From contig JAYKYS010000009.1 of NCBI GenBank assembly GCA_036924285.1, forward strand, positions 14,632,001 to 14,696,000: a stretch of DNA of 64,000 bases, read 5' to 3'. Made by a program: the position numbers and the translations under genes. The DNA is from Asterella californica (Eukaryota; Streptophyta; Marchantiopsida; Marchantiales; Aytoniaceae). Positions 1 to 14,285 of this stretch are shown here, piece after piece (positions within the stretch are counted from its first letter, which is position 1; each line of letters starts with the position of its first letter). The notes beneath the pieces were generated by a model. It was not told the origin of the DNA, made no database searches, and was given only the letters and a program-made list of their open reading frames with translations.

Positions 1-793
1 GATGACTCATGTCTTTAGATACTGATCGATCTCATCTTTCATTAGAAGCGAGTACTTAAGGTTAAGTCGGTACTGCCTCTGCCGTGCAAGAACAACGCCT
101 TCCAGCAAGTCGATTCGATGCTCTCCCATTTCTCTAGGCATGCTCTTCATGTCTTCTATAGTCCAAGCAAAGACATCTTGGAACTCTGTCAGGAGTTCTC
201 TGAAGTCTTCCAACTACTGACCTTCGATCACCTTGGAAAGTTTCAGCTTCTTCCCTGGGACAATCTTCATTTCTTGAAGATCATCAGATTCACCATTCTC
301 TCAGCATGACTGTACTCACTGACATCAAAATATTCCGGTTTGGGAGCTTCTTCCAAGTCTGACTCGGCTTCTGGAAGATCAGCTAACTGGTCTTATGAAG
401 AAAAGATACTACTTTCGTCTTCTGGAAGCTCTTCTCCCGCAATTTCGTAGCACTCAATGTATCCACAGTTCACTTTTTCTGCTTCTTCTGGGATATCTGT
501 AGTACGCAAGTTATTCACCAAAACCTCATCATATCTGCCCTCACTGTCAGAAGACGCAACTGAGTCTTTCGATGTGTACCTCTCAGTCGTAGAAAGAGTT
601 TCACTTTGATGTCCAATCTTCATCCAAGAGAGTGAGATTTTGGACTTCTCGCCCGGCTTCGGTGTAGGATTGAGAAACCTCAAAAGATGTCTTCTCCAAT
701 CGGTATTTACATTTGCAGCATACAACCAAGGTCTTCCTATCAAAACTTGATATCCAACCTTAGCTACAGGTCGTACAATAATATTAAGTGAGG
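1..793 (-). pseudogene. Ty3/gypsy pol fragment (protease-RT linker and start of RT)
   Basis: Broken piece of the same retrotransposon family as the element at 18.2-24.0 kb; it lines up with that element's 20.85-21.6 kb. The minus strand reads the stretch after the protease (IGRPWLYAANVN at about 700-743), then an acidic linker, then the start of reverse transcriptase (positions 7-213, ending in MKDEIDQYLKT). The frame changes between the two parts and the RT catalytic core is absent, so it cannot act. In the linker this copy keeps a longer open frame (393-743) than the 21-kb copy, which helps locate a frameshift there. It stops abruptly at about 793 where a different repeat begins. Family assignment is firm; the exact left end lies outside the window. 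Confidence 0.8.
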
Positions 794-1315
794 TATGGTG
801 TCCACAATTTACAGGATTAGAGATTTTTTGAAATTTTTAAAGTTAATAACGTATCTATGTAACTGAAGTAACCTCATTACTTAAGATTACACCTTGCTTA
901 GAAGGAAGATGATCTTAAGAGTTTTTTGCAAAGAGAAGTCGACTTCTTCCGAAATCAAAAGAAGGACATCTTACGGAAAGACGTCTTCTCGATCGTGTCT
1001 TCCAGAAGACAAAAGACATCTTCCGGGAAGATGGTGATTGTGTCTTCGGGGTACCAATTGTGCTTCACATCATCAAGGAGTAGGTGTACTACCCAATAGT
1101 AGATAATTCGGAGTAATCGGAAGCATTAACCTAAATCGCAAGGAAGATACGGGACGAAGCACACCAGCACCGAAACGATCGCTTGCTTCTCGCACTGAAG
1201 GTCGACTACGCCTTAGGGATCGATTGCAACTCGAGTATCGAAGTAGGTCGTCAAAGCAAGGAGAGTTGAAATTGGGAACACACAAGATCGAATTGAGGCA
1301 AGAGAGAGAGAGTGA
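794..1315 (+). repeat. 5' end of a long LTR, plus orientation (copy a)
   Basis: Starts TATGGTGTCCACAATTTAC, matching the LTR start at 18,169 read on the minus strand (TGTGGTGTCCACAATTTAC). Similarity continues through a GAAGAC-rich stretch to an AAGGAGTAGGTG-type motif near 1,075, equivalent to about 17,870, then weakens. It holds no gene. I read it as the 5' end of a diverged, plus-oriented copy of the same LTR, whose 3' part is at 2,350-3,534 and 10,039-10,226. Confidence 0.6.
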
Positions 1316-1329
1316 GGCCGATTTTACCA

Positions 1330-2340
1330 GCTAGGAGCACATTCGAGCTGAAGAAATTTATCTTTGTCTTCTTCTCTAATAGATACTTGATTATATCCTG
1401 AAAATCCATCAAGAAAACTATAGTACTCATGACCAGCTACCCTATCCAAAATAGAGTCTGTAAAAGATAAAGGATGATGGTCTTTTCTTGTTGCTGCATT
1501 CAGTTTTTGAAAATCTTGACATACTCTAATTTTACCAGTCTTCTTCTCGGGTACTATCACTATAGGTGATACCCATTCACTGCTAAGGACATGAAAGATA
1601 ATACCTGCAGTTAAGTACTTATCAATCTCATCTTTGACTAAGAGGGAGTATTTCGAGTTTAGCCGATATTATCTTTGTCTCACATGTACAGAGTTTTCTA
1701 GCAGGTCAATTCGATGTTGGCCCTACTTTGCAGGAATGCCTTTCATGTCTTCAATCTTCCAAGCGAACACATCCTGGTAGTAAGTTAACATGTCGTCGAT
1801 ACACCTCCAATTCTGCTCATTGTAACTTTGCTGTGATCTTCAAAACTTTACCCTCTTCAAGGACCATGTCCACTGTTGCTGACTTCAGTATCATTCTTTC
1901 AGTGTGGCTCACCTCTGAACTTTTTGTCCCAACAGTGATACTATTCTCCATTAGGCCCTTTGCACTCTTCTTCTTCTATCTCATAGCATTGCAAGTAGTT
2001 CACTACTTGTAGGGTCCTGACCTCTCATTCCGAGCTGGTGCTTGAAGATGAAGAGTCTTCCTCCGAAGTGTACCCTGAATATGTTAAAGACGCCTCACCT
2101 TGGTGTGACATCTTCTTCCAGCTTACTGATACACATTTATTCTTAGGCTTCATTGGGTCATTAAAGGATAGCTTTTGCTTGTACCAGTCCGTAATCACTT
2201 TGGCACTATATAGCTAAGGTCGGCCTATTAGTACTCCATAACCAGATCTAACCAATGGTCTTAGTACAATGTAAGTGAGTTTGAAGATTATCCCACCAAT
2301 TGTCGTTGGGATATCTCGCAATACTCTCAAAGGTCTTCGT
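1330..2340 (-). pseudogene. Diverged Ty3/gypsy fragment (RT fingers/palm start and upstream linker)
   Basis: The minus strand encodes an RT segment (1,324-1,560) with the family signatures VCQDFQKLN, HHPLSF and FLDGFSGYNQVSI, followed upstream (1,560-2,340) by broken frames matching the RT start and acidic linker of the 20-21 kb element. Codon-level divergence from that element is clearly larger than for positions 1-793, so this is an older or different subfamily copy. It lacks the FLDD catalytic motif, RNase H and integrase. It separates the two parts of the plus-oriented LTR copy and probably inserted into it. Confidence 0.7.
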
Positions 2341-2349
2341 CAACTCTGA

Positions 2350-3534
2350 TCAGCCATCCTCAAGACTCTTGGTGTTGATTAGAACTTTGTGTATCAACCC
2401 ATGCTCCAGGGTCAGCGATCGAGACAGATTCAGAGAAGGAGGAGTTCGACCTTGCTGTCCACTTGGTAGTGACAGCGCTGGAAGCCGAGAAGCCGTGAAA
2501 GATGCCCCGGAAGACAAGGTGTCTTCTGGAAGACATGAAGTAGAGTTGTCTTCCCAGGTATTTCGAGTGGAGGAGGTGAATTCCTTGGACCACTGCGAAG
2601 TCACCCAACTCTCGGTGGCGAACTAGTGTCACGAAAGAGCGAAGAACCGCAGGTGGACTCAGCTTCTCAGAAGACGCTTCCGTCTTCCGAAGCCGTCCCA
2701 TAAGAGCAAGCCGCGAACAGAGAGGAGGAAGCCACCTCAGTCACACCCGAGGTACTCGCATGGCTTCCCACCTTATCAGAAGCCGAGGTAGGAGTAGATC
2801 AGGAGGAGATCACACCCCGCGAATTAGAGTAGGTAGCAAGTTAGGAAGACAGTTGATTTGCTAATTTTGGTAGGAGTCGAAATTTGCTATCTTAAGAAGT
2901 AGCAGTTTCCCTTGTAATTTTAGCTAACTGTCTATGTGGTAGAGTAGACAACGCATGAGTAGAAAGTAAGTTTCTAAACCAAGGCAGGGAGTCGACTGCA
3001 TGTGAGGTGATGGCCTTCTGACAGTCCCCCATCTCCTTGATTGCAAGTTGAGGATTGGAGAGGATCTCCCATGCGTCTCAAGGTAGTAGTATAAGTTAGG
3101 ATGCAGAGTAAGATTTTAAGCACACACACACATACACACTGTTGAGACACATGTGGGAAAGTACACACACACGTACACACTTGTGACACACATGTGAGAG
3201 ACATTATACACACATTATGTCCAATGCTAGAGACATACGAATAGACTTGATTACACCGGAAGGATATGCCTTCTCACTTCCAGCAGTGGATCGAAGATGT
3301 AGATAGAGATAATGGACAGCTTACAGCAAGGAACTAATTTTTGTGTAGTCTTGTTTCTAAGTTGGTGTGTCGAGGAGTAGCAGGAAGTAGAGGGAGTGAG
3401 CTTTCCAACACCAATGTACCTTCTTCTCTGGGAATGGATTTTGGATTTGAGTGCATAAGCTTTGTTTGTGTCTTCTGGGCAATGGGTTTCCTCGAATTCA
3501 CATCCAATTGTGCATGGGAAGCCTTCTCCTCCTG
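2350..3534 (+). pseudogene. LTR copy a: ORF2 C-terminus plus 3' non-coding part
   Basis: Plus-strand match to 40,740-41,917. Up to the stop at about 2,830 it carries the acidic Glu-rich C-terminal part of ORF2 (segment EFDLAVHLVV at about 2,440), with frame breaks after that segment, so it is not translatable as one frame. The rest is non-coding and includes a CA-rich tract at 3,116-3,215. The copy is cut at about 3,534 by plastid DNA and resumes at about 10,039. Confidence 0.75.
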
Positions 3535-4581
<1,047 letters not shown>

Positions 4582-4690
4582 TTAAAAAATTTTTCCAAAT
4601 TATAATAAATTTTTTTTATATATTATATATCTAAATTGATCTAAAAATGTGGTTTTTTATTATTAAAAAAAATGAAAAGGAGAGTGGCAT

Positions 4691-4989
4691 ATGATGATAC
4701 TTACTAAAAATAAACCCATGATAGTAAGTATGGGTCCTCATCATCCATCAATGCATGGTGTTCTTCGACTTATTGTTACTTTAGATGGAGAAGATGTATT
4801 GGATTGTGAACCTGTATTAGGTTATTTACATAGAGGAATGGAAAAAATAGCTGAGAATAGAACAATTGTACAATATCTTCCTTACGTTACAAGATGGGAT
4901 TATTTAGCTACAATGTTTACAGAAGCAATAACTGTAAATGCACCAGAAAAATTAACAAACATTCAAGTTCCAAAAAGAGCAAGTTACTA
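4691..4989 (+). pseudogene. ndhH: ndhH 5' fragment (plastid NDH complex 49-kDa subunit)
   Basis: Begins at the natural start (ATG after AGGAGAGTGGCAT) and covers about the first 98 of some 390 residues. Conserved motifs are [24 protein letters not shown] and [10 protein letters not shown]. The frame then meets a stop at the junction (TAG at 4,988-4,990). The real gene would encode the quinone-site subunit of the NAD(P)H dehydrogenase-like complex; here it is an inert fragment. Confidence 0.95.
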
Positions 4990-4990
4990 G

Positions 4991-5084
4991 AGGTGAGCCA
5001 ACGGCGACCAATAGGATGGTTATTAGAACACTAAGTAAACCAAGCCAACCCACATTACGCACTAACGGTGGATAATCATATTTT
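4991..5084. other. Unassigned plastid-like piece
   Basis: About 95 nt between ndhH and cysA. The minus strand has a hydrophobic open reading (RNVGWLGLLSVLITILLVAV) typical of a membrane protein, but I could not assign it to a plastid gene. It could be the end of a thylakoid protein gene or a chance frame. Confidence 0.4.
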
Positions 5085-6246
<1,162 letters not shown>

Positions 6247-6309
6247 AGATGTTTCAGTTCGCCAGGTTGTCTCTTGTCTGCCTATGAATTCAGCAGCAGT
6301 TTCAAAGGT

Positions 6310-6345
6310 TACTGGTACATGGACTACAGTTTGGACTGATGATAA
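6310..6345 (+). pseudogene. rbcL: Very short rbcL fragment
   Basis: The plus strand reads [10 protein letters not shown], a highly conserved stretch near the N-terminus of the Rubisco large subunit. Only about 36 nt are recognisable. The 60 nt before it (6,247-6,309) were not identified. Confidence 0.6.
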
Positions 6346-6416
6346 AAATAGCGGCATGTGCAGCAGCACCAACTATTAAAAATCCACCAATCCACATATG
6401 ATGTGGAACCATGGAA
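6346..6416 (-). pseudogene. psaA: psaA fragment (photosystem I P700 apoprotein A1)
   Basis: The minus strand reads [20 protein letters not shown], a conserved PsaA segment. About 70 nt only. From 6,417 to about 6,640 follows AT-rich plastid-like DNA in which I recognise no gene; a minus-strand frame at 6,420-6,530 is Lys/Glu-rich and unassigned. Confidence 0.85.
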
Positions 6417-6633
6417 ATTCAGAAAAAAAACTTTCTAAAATACTAAATGCTAAAGTAAAATCATTTTCAACTAATTTATCAATAGGAAGTGAATTTTCTT
6501 CTTTTTTTTCTAATAAATGTAATGCAACCTAGTTGTTTGATTATTCAAACAATTTCATTAATAATTTAAAATTTACATTGATCTTAAAATCAATATCAAT
6601 TTATATTAATATATCAATTTATATATAATATAA

Positions 6634-7445
<812 letters not shown>

Positions 7446-8010
7446 TCCGTAAAGATTTTCTTGAAAAAAGAATATATATATAAATTGTTTATTCCAACCA
7501 TTAAAAACTCAATAGATAGATAATAATAAATATTATTTTTCACTCAAATTAAAACAAAATTTTTAAAAAATAAAAAAAATAAAATAACGCAAAATTTCAC
7601 CAACTTATTTTTATAAAAAAACAAAAATGATTTGACTAAAGTTTAAACATATTAAGGATCATTATTTACAAAAATAGAAATATTTTTAAAATTTTTATTT
7701 ATTTACTAATAAATACTTTTTGATTTAGTCTTTATTCTTCAAGGTTAAAAGTGTAAAAAAAAGTATTATTAAATCAAAAAATCCTAAAATAAATTGAATC
7801 AATAACTATTGAGAACGAAAAAAAATTTCATTGAAAAAAACTCATTGAAATAGAAGGATTTCTCGCAAAGTTTTAAATTTGTAGAATTTTTAATAATACA
7901 GACACGAGAAAAGTGATAAAATTTTTTATTACTTAGGAGCCGTGTGAGATGAAAATCTCATGCACGGTTTTGAATGAGAGAAAAAAATAAACTTTTTTTT
8001 CGACTCTAAC
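7446..8010 (+). other. 3' part of the ndhB group II intron
   Basis: AT-rich sequence ending just before ndhB exon 2. A domain V hairpin is readable at 7,937-7,970 (GAGCCGTGTGAG...CTCATGCACGGTTT, 34 nt), and the intron ends in AC at 8,010. This is the normal intron position between ndhB exons. The junction with atpB near 7,445 is approximate. Confidence 0.8.
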
Positions 8011-8451
8011 TCACCTACTCCAGTCGTTGCTTTTCTTTCTGTTACTTCAAAAATAGCTGGATTAGCTTTAGCTTCTAGAGTTTTTAATATTTTATTTGCG
8101 TTTTCACCAAACGAATGGAAAATTCTTTTAGAAATTTTAGCTATTTTAAGTATGATATTAGGAAATTTAGTTGCTATTACTCAAACAAGTATGAAAAGAA
8201 TGCTTGCTTATTCTTCAATAAGTCAAATTGGATACATTCTTATTGGATTAATCACTGGTGATTTAAAAGGATACGCTAGTATGACGATTTATGTTTTTTT
8301 CTATATTTTTATGAATTTAGGAACATTTGCTAGTATTATACTATTTAGTTTACGTACAGGAACAGATAATATTCGTGATTATGCAGGTTTGTATATAAAA
8401 GATCCTTTATTAAGTTTTTCATTAACAGTATGCTTATTATCGTTAGGAGGT
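8011..8451 (+). pseudogene. ndhB: ndhB exon 2 fragment
   Basis: Reads [20 protein letters not shown], then [20 protein letters not shown] and [17 protein letters not shown]. This is the proton-pumping NDH subunit 2 homologue. It breaks at about 8,451 where 16S rRNA begins on the other strand; the chimeric frame stays open to a TAG at 8,515. Confidence 0.95.
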
Positions 8452-8633
8452 CTTGGCCGGGTTTTTGAGGTTAGCTTTCTCTCGCGAGGTCGCGACCCTT
8501 TGTCCCGGCCATTGTAGCACGTGTGTCGCCCAGGGCGTAAGGGGCATGCTGACTTGACGTCATCCTCACCTTCCTCCGGCTTATCACCGGCAGTCTGTTT
8601 AGGGTTCCAAACTTAATGATGGCAACTAAACAA

Positions 8634-8667
<34 letters not shown>

Positions 8668-8783
8668 CCTTACGGCACGAGCTGACGACAGCCATGCACC
8701 ACCTGTGTCCGCGTTCCCGAAGGCACTCTTTTCTTTCAAAAAGATTCACGGCATGTCAAGCCCTGGTAAGGTTCTTCGCGTTG

Positions 8784-8845
<62 letters not shown>

Positions 8846-9386
8846 TTCTTGCGAACGTACTCCCCAGGCGGGATACTTAACGCGTTAGCTACAGCACTGC
8901 ACGGGTCGATACGCACAGCGCTTAGTATCCATCGTTTACGGCTAGGACTACTGGGGTATCTAATCCCATTCGCTCCCCTAGCTTTCGTCTCTCAGTGTCA
9001 GTGTCGGCCCAGCAGAGTGCTTTCACCATTGGTGTTCTTTCCGATCTCTACGCATTTCACCGCTCCACCGGAAATTCCCTCTGCCCCTACCGTACTCCAG
9101 CTTGGTAGTTTCCACCGCCTGTCCAGGGTTGAGCCCTGGGATTTGACGGCGGACTTAAAAAGCCACCTACAGACGCTTTACGCCCAATCATTCCGGATAA
9201 CGCTTGCATCCTCTGTCTTACCGCGGCTGCTGGCACAGAGTTAGCCGATGCTTATTCCTCAGATACCGTCATTGCATCTTCTCTGAGAAAAGGAGTTTAC
9301 GACCCGTGAGCCTTCTACCTCCACGCGGCATTGCTCCGTCAGGCTTTCGCCCATTGCGGAAAATTCCCCACTGCTGCCTCCCGTAA

Positions 9387-9442
<56 letters not shown>

Positions 9443-9466
9443 TGATCGTCGCCTTGGTAAGCTTTA
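8452..9466 (-). pseudogene. rrn16: Plastid 16S rRNA fragment (about 1.0 kb of 1.5 kb)
   Basis: Reverse complement of plastid 16S rRNA. Universal segments are readable on the minus strand: GGGAGGCAGCAGTGGGGAAT, CAGCAGCCGCGGTAA, GGATTAGATACCC, AAACTCAAAGGAATTGACGG and CAACGAGCGCAACCC. It covers roughly E. coli positions 260-1,260 and lacks both ends. Frames translated across it are meaningless. Confidence 0.97.
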
Positions 9467-9587
9467 TTTTAATAAAAACTAAGAAAATGAAAAAAAAAAG
9501 CTCAATTATAGAAAAAAAACCTAAACAAAATTTATAAAATCATAAAAACGAAGGAATCTATAAATAATCAAAAATTTTTTGGTATTT

Positions 9588-10008
9588 TTATTTATAAGAT
9601 AGGATTGCGAAAAAAACCAAAAATAAATTAGAAATAATTAAAAAACAATTAATTGTATTTTTATTACAAATAAAAATTTATTAAAGAGTAAATATTCGCC
9701 CATGAAATTTTTTATTTAATTTTAATTTTTTTAACTTTCTATATTTTTATTCATGAGGAGCCGGATGAATAAAAAAGTTCATAGTCGATTTTTTCGCTAC
9801 TTCAAAACCGGACATGAACTTTTTTATTCATCCGGCTCCTCATGAATAAAAATATAGAAAGTTAAAAAAATTAAAATTAAATAAAAAATTTCATGGGCGA
9901 ATATTTACTCTTTAATAAATTTTTATTTGTAATAAAAATACAATTAACTGTTTTTTTAATTATTTCTAATTTATTTTTGGTTTTTTTCGCCATCCTATCT
10001 TATAAATA
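9588..10008. repeat. Inverted duplication of a plastid group II intron end
   Basis: Two arms of about 195 nt (9,588-9,782 and 9,814-10,008) are near-perfect reverse complements around a 31-nt spacer. On the minus strand a 34-nt domain V-like hairpin (GAGCCGGATG...CATGTCCGGTTT) occupies 9,805-9,838, so the piece is a group II intron 3' region copied head to head. Which intron is not clear. It is the last plastid-like piece before the flanking LTR resumes; 10,009-10,038 is unassigned. Confidence 0.85.
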
Positions 10009-10038
10009 ATAAACCAGCTGTAAAAAAAGCAATTGACC

Positions 10039-10226
10039 CTTGAGTGGCGGTGATTGTTACAAGCTGTGCAGAGCCGAAGCTCGTCTCATCCAGTGGAGCA
10101 CTTAGGATCCACGTACAAACAGTCTTATGGGTAAGCGATCCAAGAAGACGGAGTAGTCGGAGCAATGACAGAAGAAGAAAGAAGCCTTCTTTCCACAGCA
10201 GAAAACAACATCCTCGAGTAGAAGAC
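10039..10226 (+). repeat. LTR copy a, continuation after the plastid insertion
   Basis: Continues the copy broken at 3,534: GGTGATTGTTACAAGCTGTG matches GGTGATAGTTAGAAGTTGTG at 41,921-41,940, and similarity runs on to GTAGAAGAC at 10,226. There it is cut by the end of the minus-oriented LTR (TGTAGTGTC at 10,227), implying that the 10.2-26.5 kb element inserted into this older copy. Confidence 0.75.
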
Positions 10227-11800
10227 TGTAGTGTCGCATGATTACTCCTTTTGCTCATTTAGTATACAAGATATCGTTCCCCTAGAGGATTTGCACAAGT
10301 AACGCTGCTCTAAGTTCTAAGATCTGTTCAAAGACACAAACACACGGGTTTTGCCTAGAAATCCCGTCTTCTCACAAAACCACGCGTCTTCCAAACTCGC
10401 CAAAAGGTGCTCTGGACCTAAACAAACAACTACTAACTAAAATATCACACAACTATTCATAGAGAAGCTCGGGAAGACGCTTCCTGCTTCCAAGTCACTT
10501 CTTCCGATCTTCGCAGTACCATCTTCCCGAAGCAATTCTCGGCTTCTGGGGGTTCAACTCGGCTTCTCACACCTCCAGAAGACTGCTCCTACTTCGCACA
10601 AGTTGACTAGAATCGGCGGTTACACTTTACTCTCTCACTCACATATCCAACGGATTAGATTATTCACATGGTGTATGTCCCATGTAGCCTTCCCAGGCTT
10701 CTGCTTACGGAAATGGTCTTCCTGCAGCACTACAACGACATTCATCTTCATGGAAGCTCAATAGAAGTCTCGGAAGCTCACTAGAAGAAGGTAAGAAGAT
10801 GAGGAAGATGGGAGAAGATGGGGAAGAAGAGAAAATCCAAACAAGAGAAAAACAAGATGAAAAGGAGAAATTAAGATTCCGACAGGCTTCTAGTCCGGAT
10901 CCTGACTAACAAGCCATCCCTGCTTGTAATAGTTTGAGGAGGAAGACAACAAACGTGCGTACAGTTGCACCGTCTTTTACTTGAGGATGTCGTCTTCTGA
11001 TGTGGGAAGAAGACTTCTTTCTTCTTCTCTCGCTGCTCCGATACTCTGTCTTCTGGGATCCCTTACCCATAAGACCGTCCGTACGTATATCCGAAGTGCT
11101 CTACTGGACGAGCCAAGCTGCGAATCTGCACAACTGTTGACAGTCACCGCGACTCAAGAAGAACGCTTCCCATGCACAATCGGGAGTGAACCCAAGAAAA
11201 TCCACCACCCAAAAGACATGGACAAAGCTTCTGCACTCAAATCAGTAATCCATTCCTCGAGAAGAAGTCACATTGGCATTGGGAAGCTCACTCCCTCTAC
11301 TTCCTGCTCCTACTCCTCGACACACCAGTCTAGCCAACAGGATTGCACGAGGATGCCGTTCTCTGCTCCTATACTGTCCACTACCTCTATCTACATCTTC
11401 GAACCACTGCTGGTAACGAGCATGCAGACCCCTCTGGTATAATCCCAATCTATTCGTATGTCTCTAACATCGGATGTAGTGTGTGTGCGCACAGTACACA
11501 AAAACGTACTTAGTGCGCCTCTCTTGTGCAGAATGTGTAATGTGTCATGTGTGTGTAATGTGTCCAAAATCCTACTCTTCGATCCTACTTATGCATCTGC
11601 CACGAGAAAACAGAGGAAACCACCACCAGGGAGAGAAAAGCTACCCCTCCACATGCAAGCGGTTTCCCCTTCCTATTCTTGTGCTTCCTACACTGCCACA
11701 TGGCTGCCTAACTAAATTTACACTAGAACTGCCACTCCTAAGATAGCATGTTCGGTTCTTTGCTAAGTTTGGAAATGTCAACTTTATCTCCGACGGTTGC
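10227..11800 (-). repeat. 3' non-coding part of the LTR
   Basis: About 1.57 kb after the ORF2 stop, closely matching 24,824-26,395 over its full length with only scattered substitutions. It includes a TG/CA-rich stretch (11,466-11,575) and a GAAGAC-rich segment. No gene. Presumably it carries the LTR transcript end (R/U5), but I cannot place a polyadenylation site with confidence. Confidence 0.75.
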
Positions 11801-13539
11801 TACCTACTCTGATTGCTCGGAGACAGTCTCTACCTGATCTGCTCCTATCGGAACTACTAACTCGACTTCTGATAAGCTGGAAAGCCCTGCAATTACCTCG
11901 GGTGTCACTGAGGTGACCTCCTCCTCATCGTTCGTCGTTGGCTCTGCTGCTGCTGCTTCGGCTTTTGCTTTTGCTTCGGAAGACGGAAGCGTCTTCTGAG
12001 AAGCTGGGTCGACTTGTGCTTCCTTGCTTTTCTGAGGCACGAGTCCGACACTGGGAGCCATGGTGACCTCATAGGGGTCCGGGGAAGTCGCTTCCTCCAC
12101 TCGGAATACTTGAAAAGACACCTCTTCTTCCTGTCTTCTAGAAGACATCTTGTCTTCCGGGGCTTTTTCCGGAGTCTTCTCGGCTTCCAACGCTGTCACT
12201 ACCAAGTGGACAGCGAGGTCGAACTCCTCCTTCTCCAATTTGGATCCAGTCGATGGTGCTGGAGCTTGGGAAGATGCAGTTGCAGGTGGTAGAATCAAGA
12301 GAAGACCATAGAGTGTCTTCACTCCCTCTATCTACCGATCCAAATACCTGAACATGCTCTCCTTGCACTCTATCAACATTGTCTTGGACTCGTCGTCCCA
12401 TTCTCTAGCTAAGGTAAGAAGCTTCCTACCCGCGGTGAAGTTGAACTTCTTCCGAAGCGCTTCCACCTACTGAACTAACATCTCCTGCGCACGAGCTTCC
12501 GCTGCTTCCCGTTGCATCTTCTCGGCTGCAGTCTGCGCTTTTGCGGCTTCTCGCAGTGTCCTCCATGTCGTCTTCTCCTCTGCAATGCGCTGACTCCTTG
12601 GCAGAAGCGGCTGCTTCCGCCTTGTATTTTGCTGGAGCTTCTCCGTTGTCGAGGAGAGTCCTTCTTAGGAAGGGCGAGCCTTCTGGCTGTGATAAACCGC
12701 GAGGAGGAAGTAAAGATTGAATGCAAAGGACAAGAGCCAAGTGGGTGGATCTCAATAGCCAAGGCCTCTCACTATTTTCAGGTCTGCCTGACAACCTATT
12801 ACTGCTCAACAGAATCAATTCTCATTTATCAGAAGATCAATTCATCATCAAACACAACAATAGAACAGATATGAACTCCCAATGCCTTGTATTCCTTCTT
12901 GCAGCTGTCTCACAACAGAAATCTCTCAAAACTCCAACCTTCTCAGTCTCATTCCTCCTCCTCCACTCAAATAATGTTCTCCTTCCACCAAATTCACCTC
13001 AACTCTAGTCTAGTAGGTGAAATTCGGACCCTAGACTCTTAATCTTCTCTCTGCGTCAACCTCCCAATTGAAAATTCTCAGGAATTTGATCCCACGACAA
13101 TCAAAAGCCTCCCACAAAGTATCAAAACAGTCTCCCTTGATAAAACTACCTCCTGTCCGTTCAGAAAGTAATTCTGCCTCCAGATTGTACAACAGATGAA
13201 GTCCCAGCTCCCAAACACTTGTCCGCCTCAGTTTTGTCAGAAAAATTGATCTCTCCCAGCCTCCAAGCTTCTCCTGCACGTCCCTGATCCTAAATCCTTA
13301 ATCCTCTTCCCTCTGCTTCACCTCTCTGCTCTCAGTCTAAAAAAATCCCTTGAAAAAGTGTCTCCGATCTCAAGCCGTCGTAGGTATTTAACCTAAAAGT
13401 TAAGGCCCCAGCTTAAGCTGTCCCCTGTTGTCCTTATAAGTGCAGTCACTTATCAGAAGCAGGGCCTTAGCTAAGCTGCCCCCATGCTATCCTTATCGAT
13501 GAACCCCTCTTAAACCTTAATTCTCCTCCTTCCGCCTCC

Positions 13540-13745
13540 GCTGTAATTTTCCGCTTCAAGCTTCCGCTGTAATCTTCCGCTTCCGCTGTAATTTTTCGCT
13601 TCAAGCTTCCGCTGTATCTTCCGCTTCAAGCTTCCGCTGTAATCTTCCGCTTCCGCTGTAATTTTCCGCTTCAAGCTTCCGCTGTAATCTTCCGCTTCAA
13701 GCTTCCGCTGTATCTTCCGCTTCCGCTGTAATTTTCCGCTTCAGT
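13540..13745. repeat. Minisatellite based on CTTCCGCTGTAATCTTCCGC
   Basis: Alternating modules CTTCCGCTGTAATYTTCCGC and TTCAAG repeated about eight times with small variants (some lack AA). It lies inside insertion 1 and is absent from the related copy at 26.5-28.2 kb, so it expanded recently. Confidence 0.85.
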
Positions 13746-13929
13746 TTTAAGGCTCCAGCTAAGCTGCCCCGATGATTAATTAACTGATCAACAAAAGTTT
13801 CCCGTGCTCTTGATGCCATCTTGATGCCACCCTGAATATACTACAAGCCATCCAATGTAGGCCGAAGCCCCAACACTTATGAGGCTGCCCCACAGGGCTT
13901 ACAGCCCCCCCCATATGCGCACCAGGTAT

Positions 13930-14185
13930 CTCCCATAGTATATTCAAGATGGCATGCGGAGACTTAGGTCAGGAAGTCCACGATTAAAGGAGATATCAGT
14001 CTCCCGCCCCTAGATATGCATGACGTGGCTGCATATCCAACATAGACTCCCTTCCAACTCCCATAGTATATTCAAGATGGCATGCGGAGGCTTAGACCAG
14101 GAAACCCACGATTAAAGGAGATACCGGTCTCCCGCCCCTAGATATGTAGGACGTGGCTGCATATCCAACATAGACTCCCTTCCAG
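13930..14185. repeat. Tandem duplication of about 120 bp
   Basis: Two neighbouring copies starting CTCCCATAGTATATTCAAGA and ending CATAGACTCCCTTCC. The related insertion at 26.5-28.2 kb has a single copy (about 27,523-27,650). The segment upstream at about 13,815-13,845 carries an inverted version of GTATATTCAAGATGGCATG, so the unit can fold back. Confidence 0.8.
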
Positions 14186-14204
14186 GAGGCCAACATGCCG
14201 GAAT

Positions 14205-14285
14205 AGGAACCAGAGGCCAAGAGGGATTGATCCTGAGACCACTTCTCTCCTAGGCAGGCGTCTTATCACTAGGATGGCCTTTGGT
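14205..14285 (-). other. tRNA-like (pol III A/B box) segment
   Basis: The minus strand reads CCTAGTGATAAGACGCCTGC, resembling a tRNA D-arm/A box, followed about 30 nt later by GGATCAATCC, resembling a B box, with GGCC-rich ends that could pair. The same segment recurs at about 27,660-27,750. It may be the head of a tRNA-derived SINE or a degenerate tRNA gene; no complete cloverleaf was established. Confidence 0.4.

Noticed and set aside
8694..9537. Several plus-strand open frames of 60-131 codons
   Set aside because: They lie on the reverse complement of 16S rRNA and plastid spacer and have no protein meaning.
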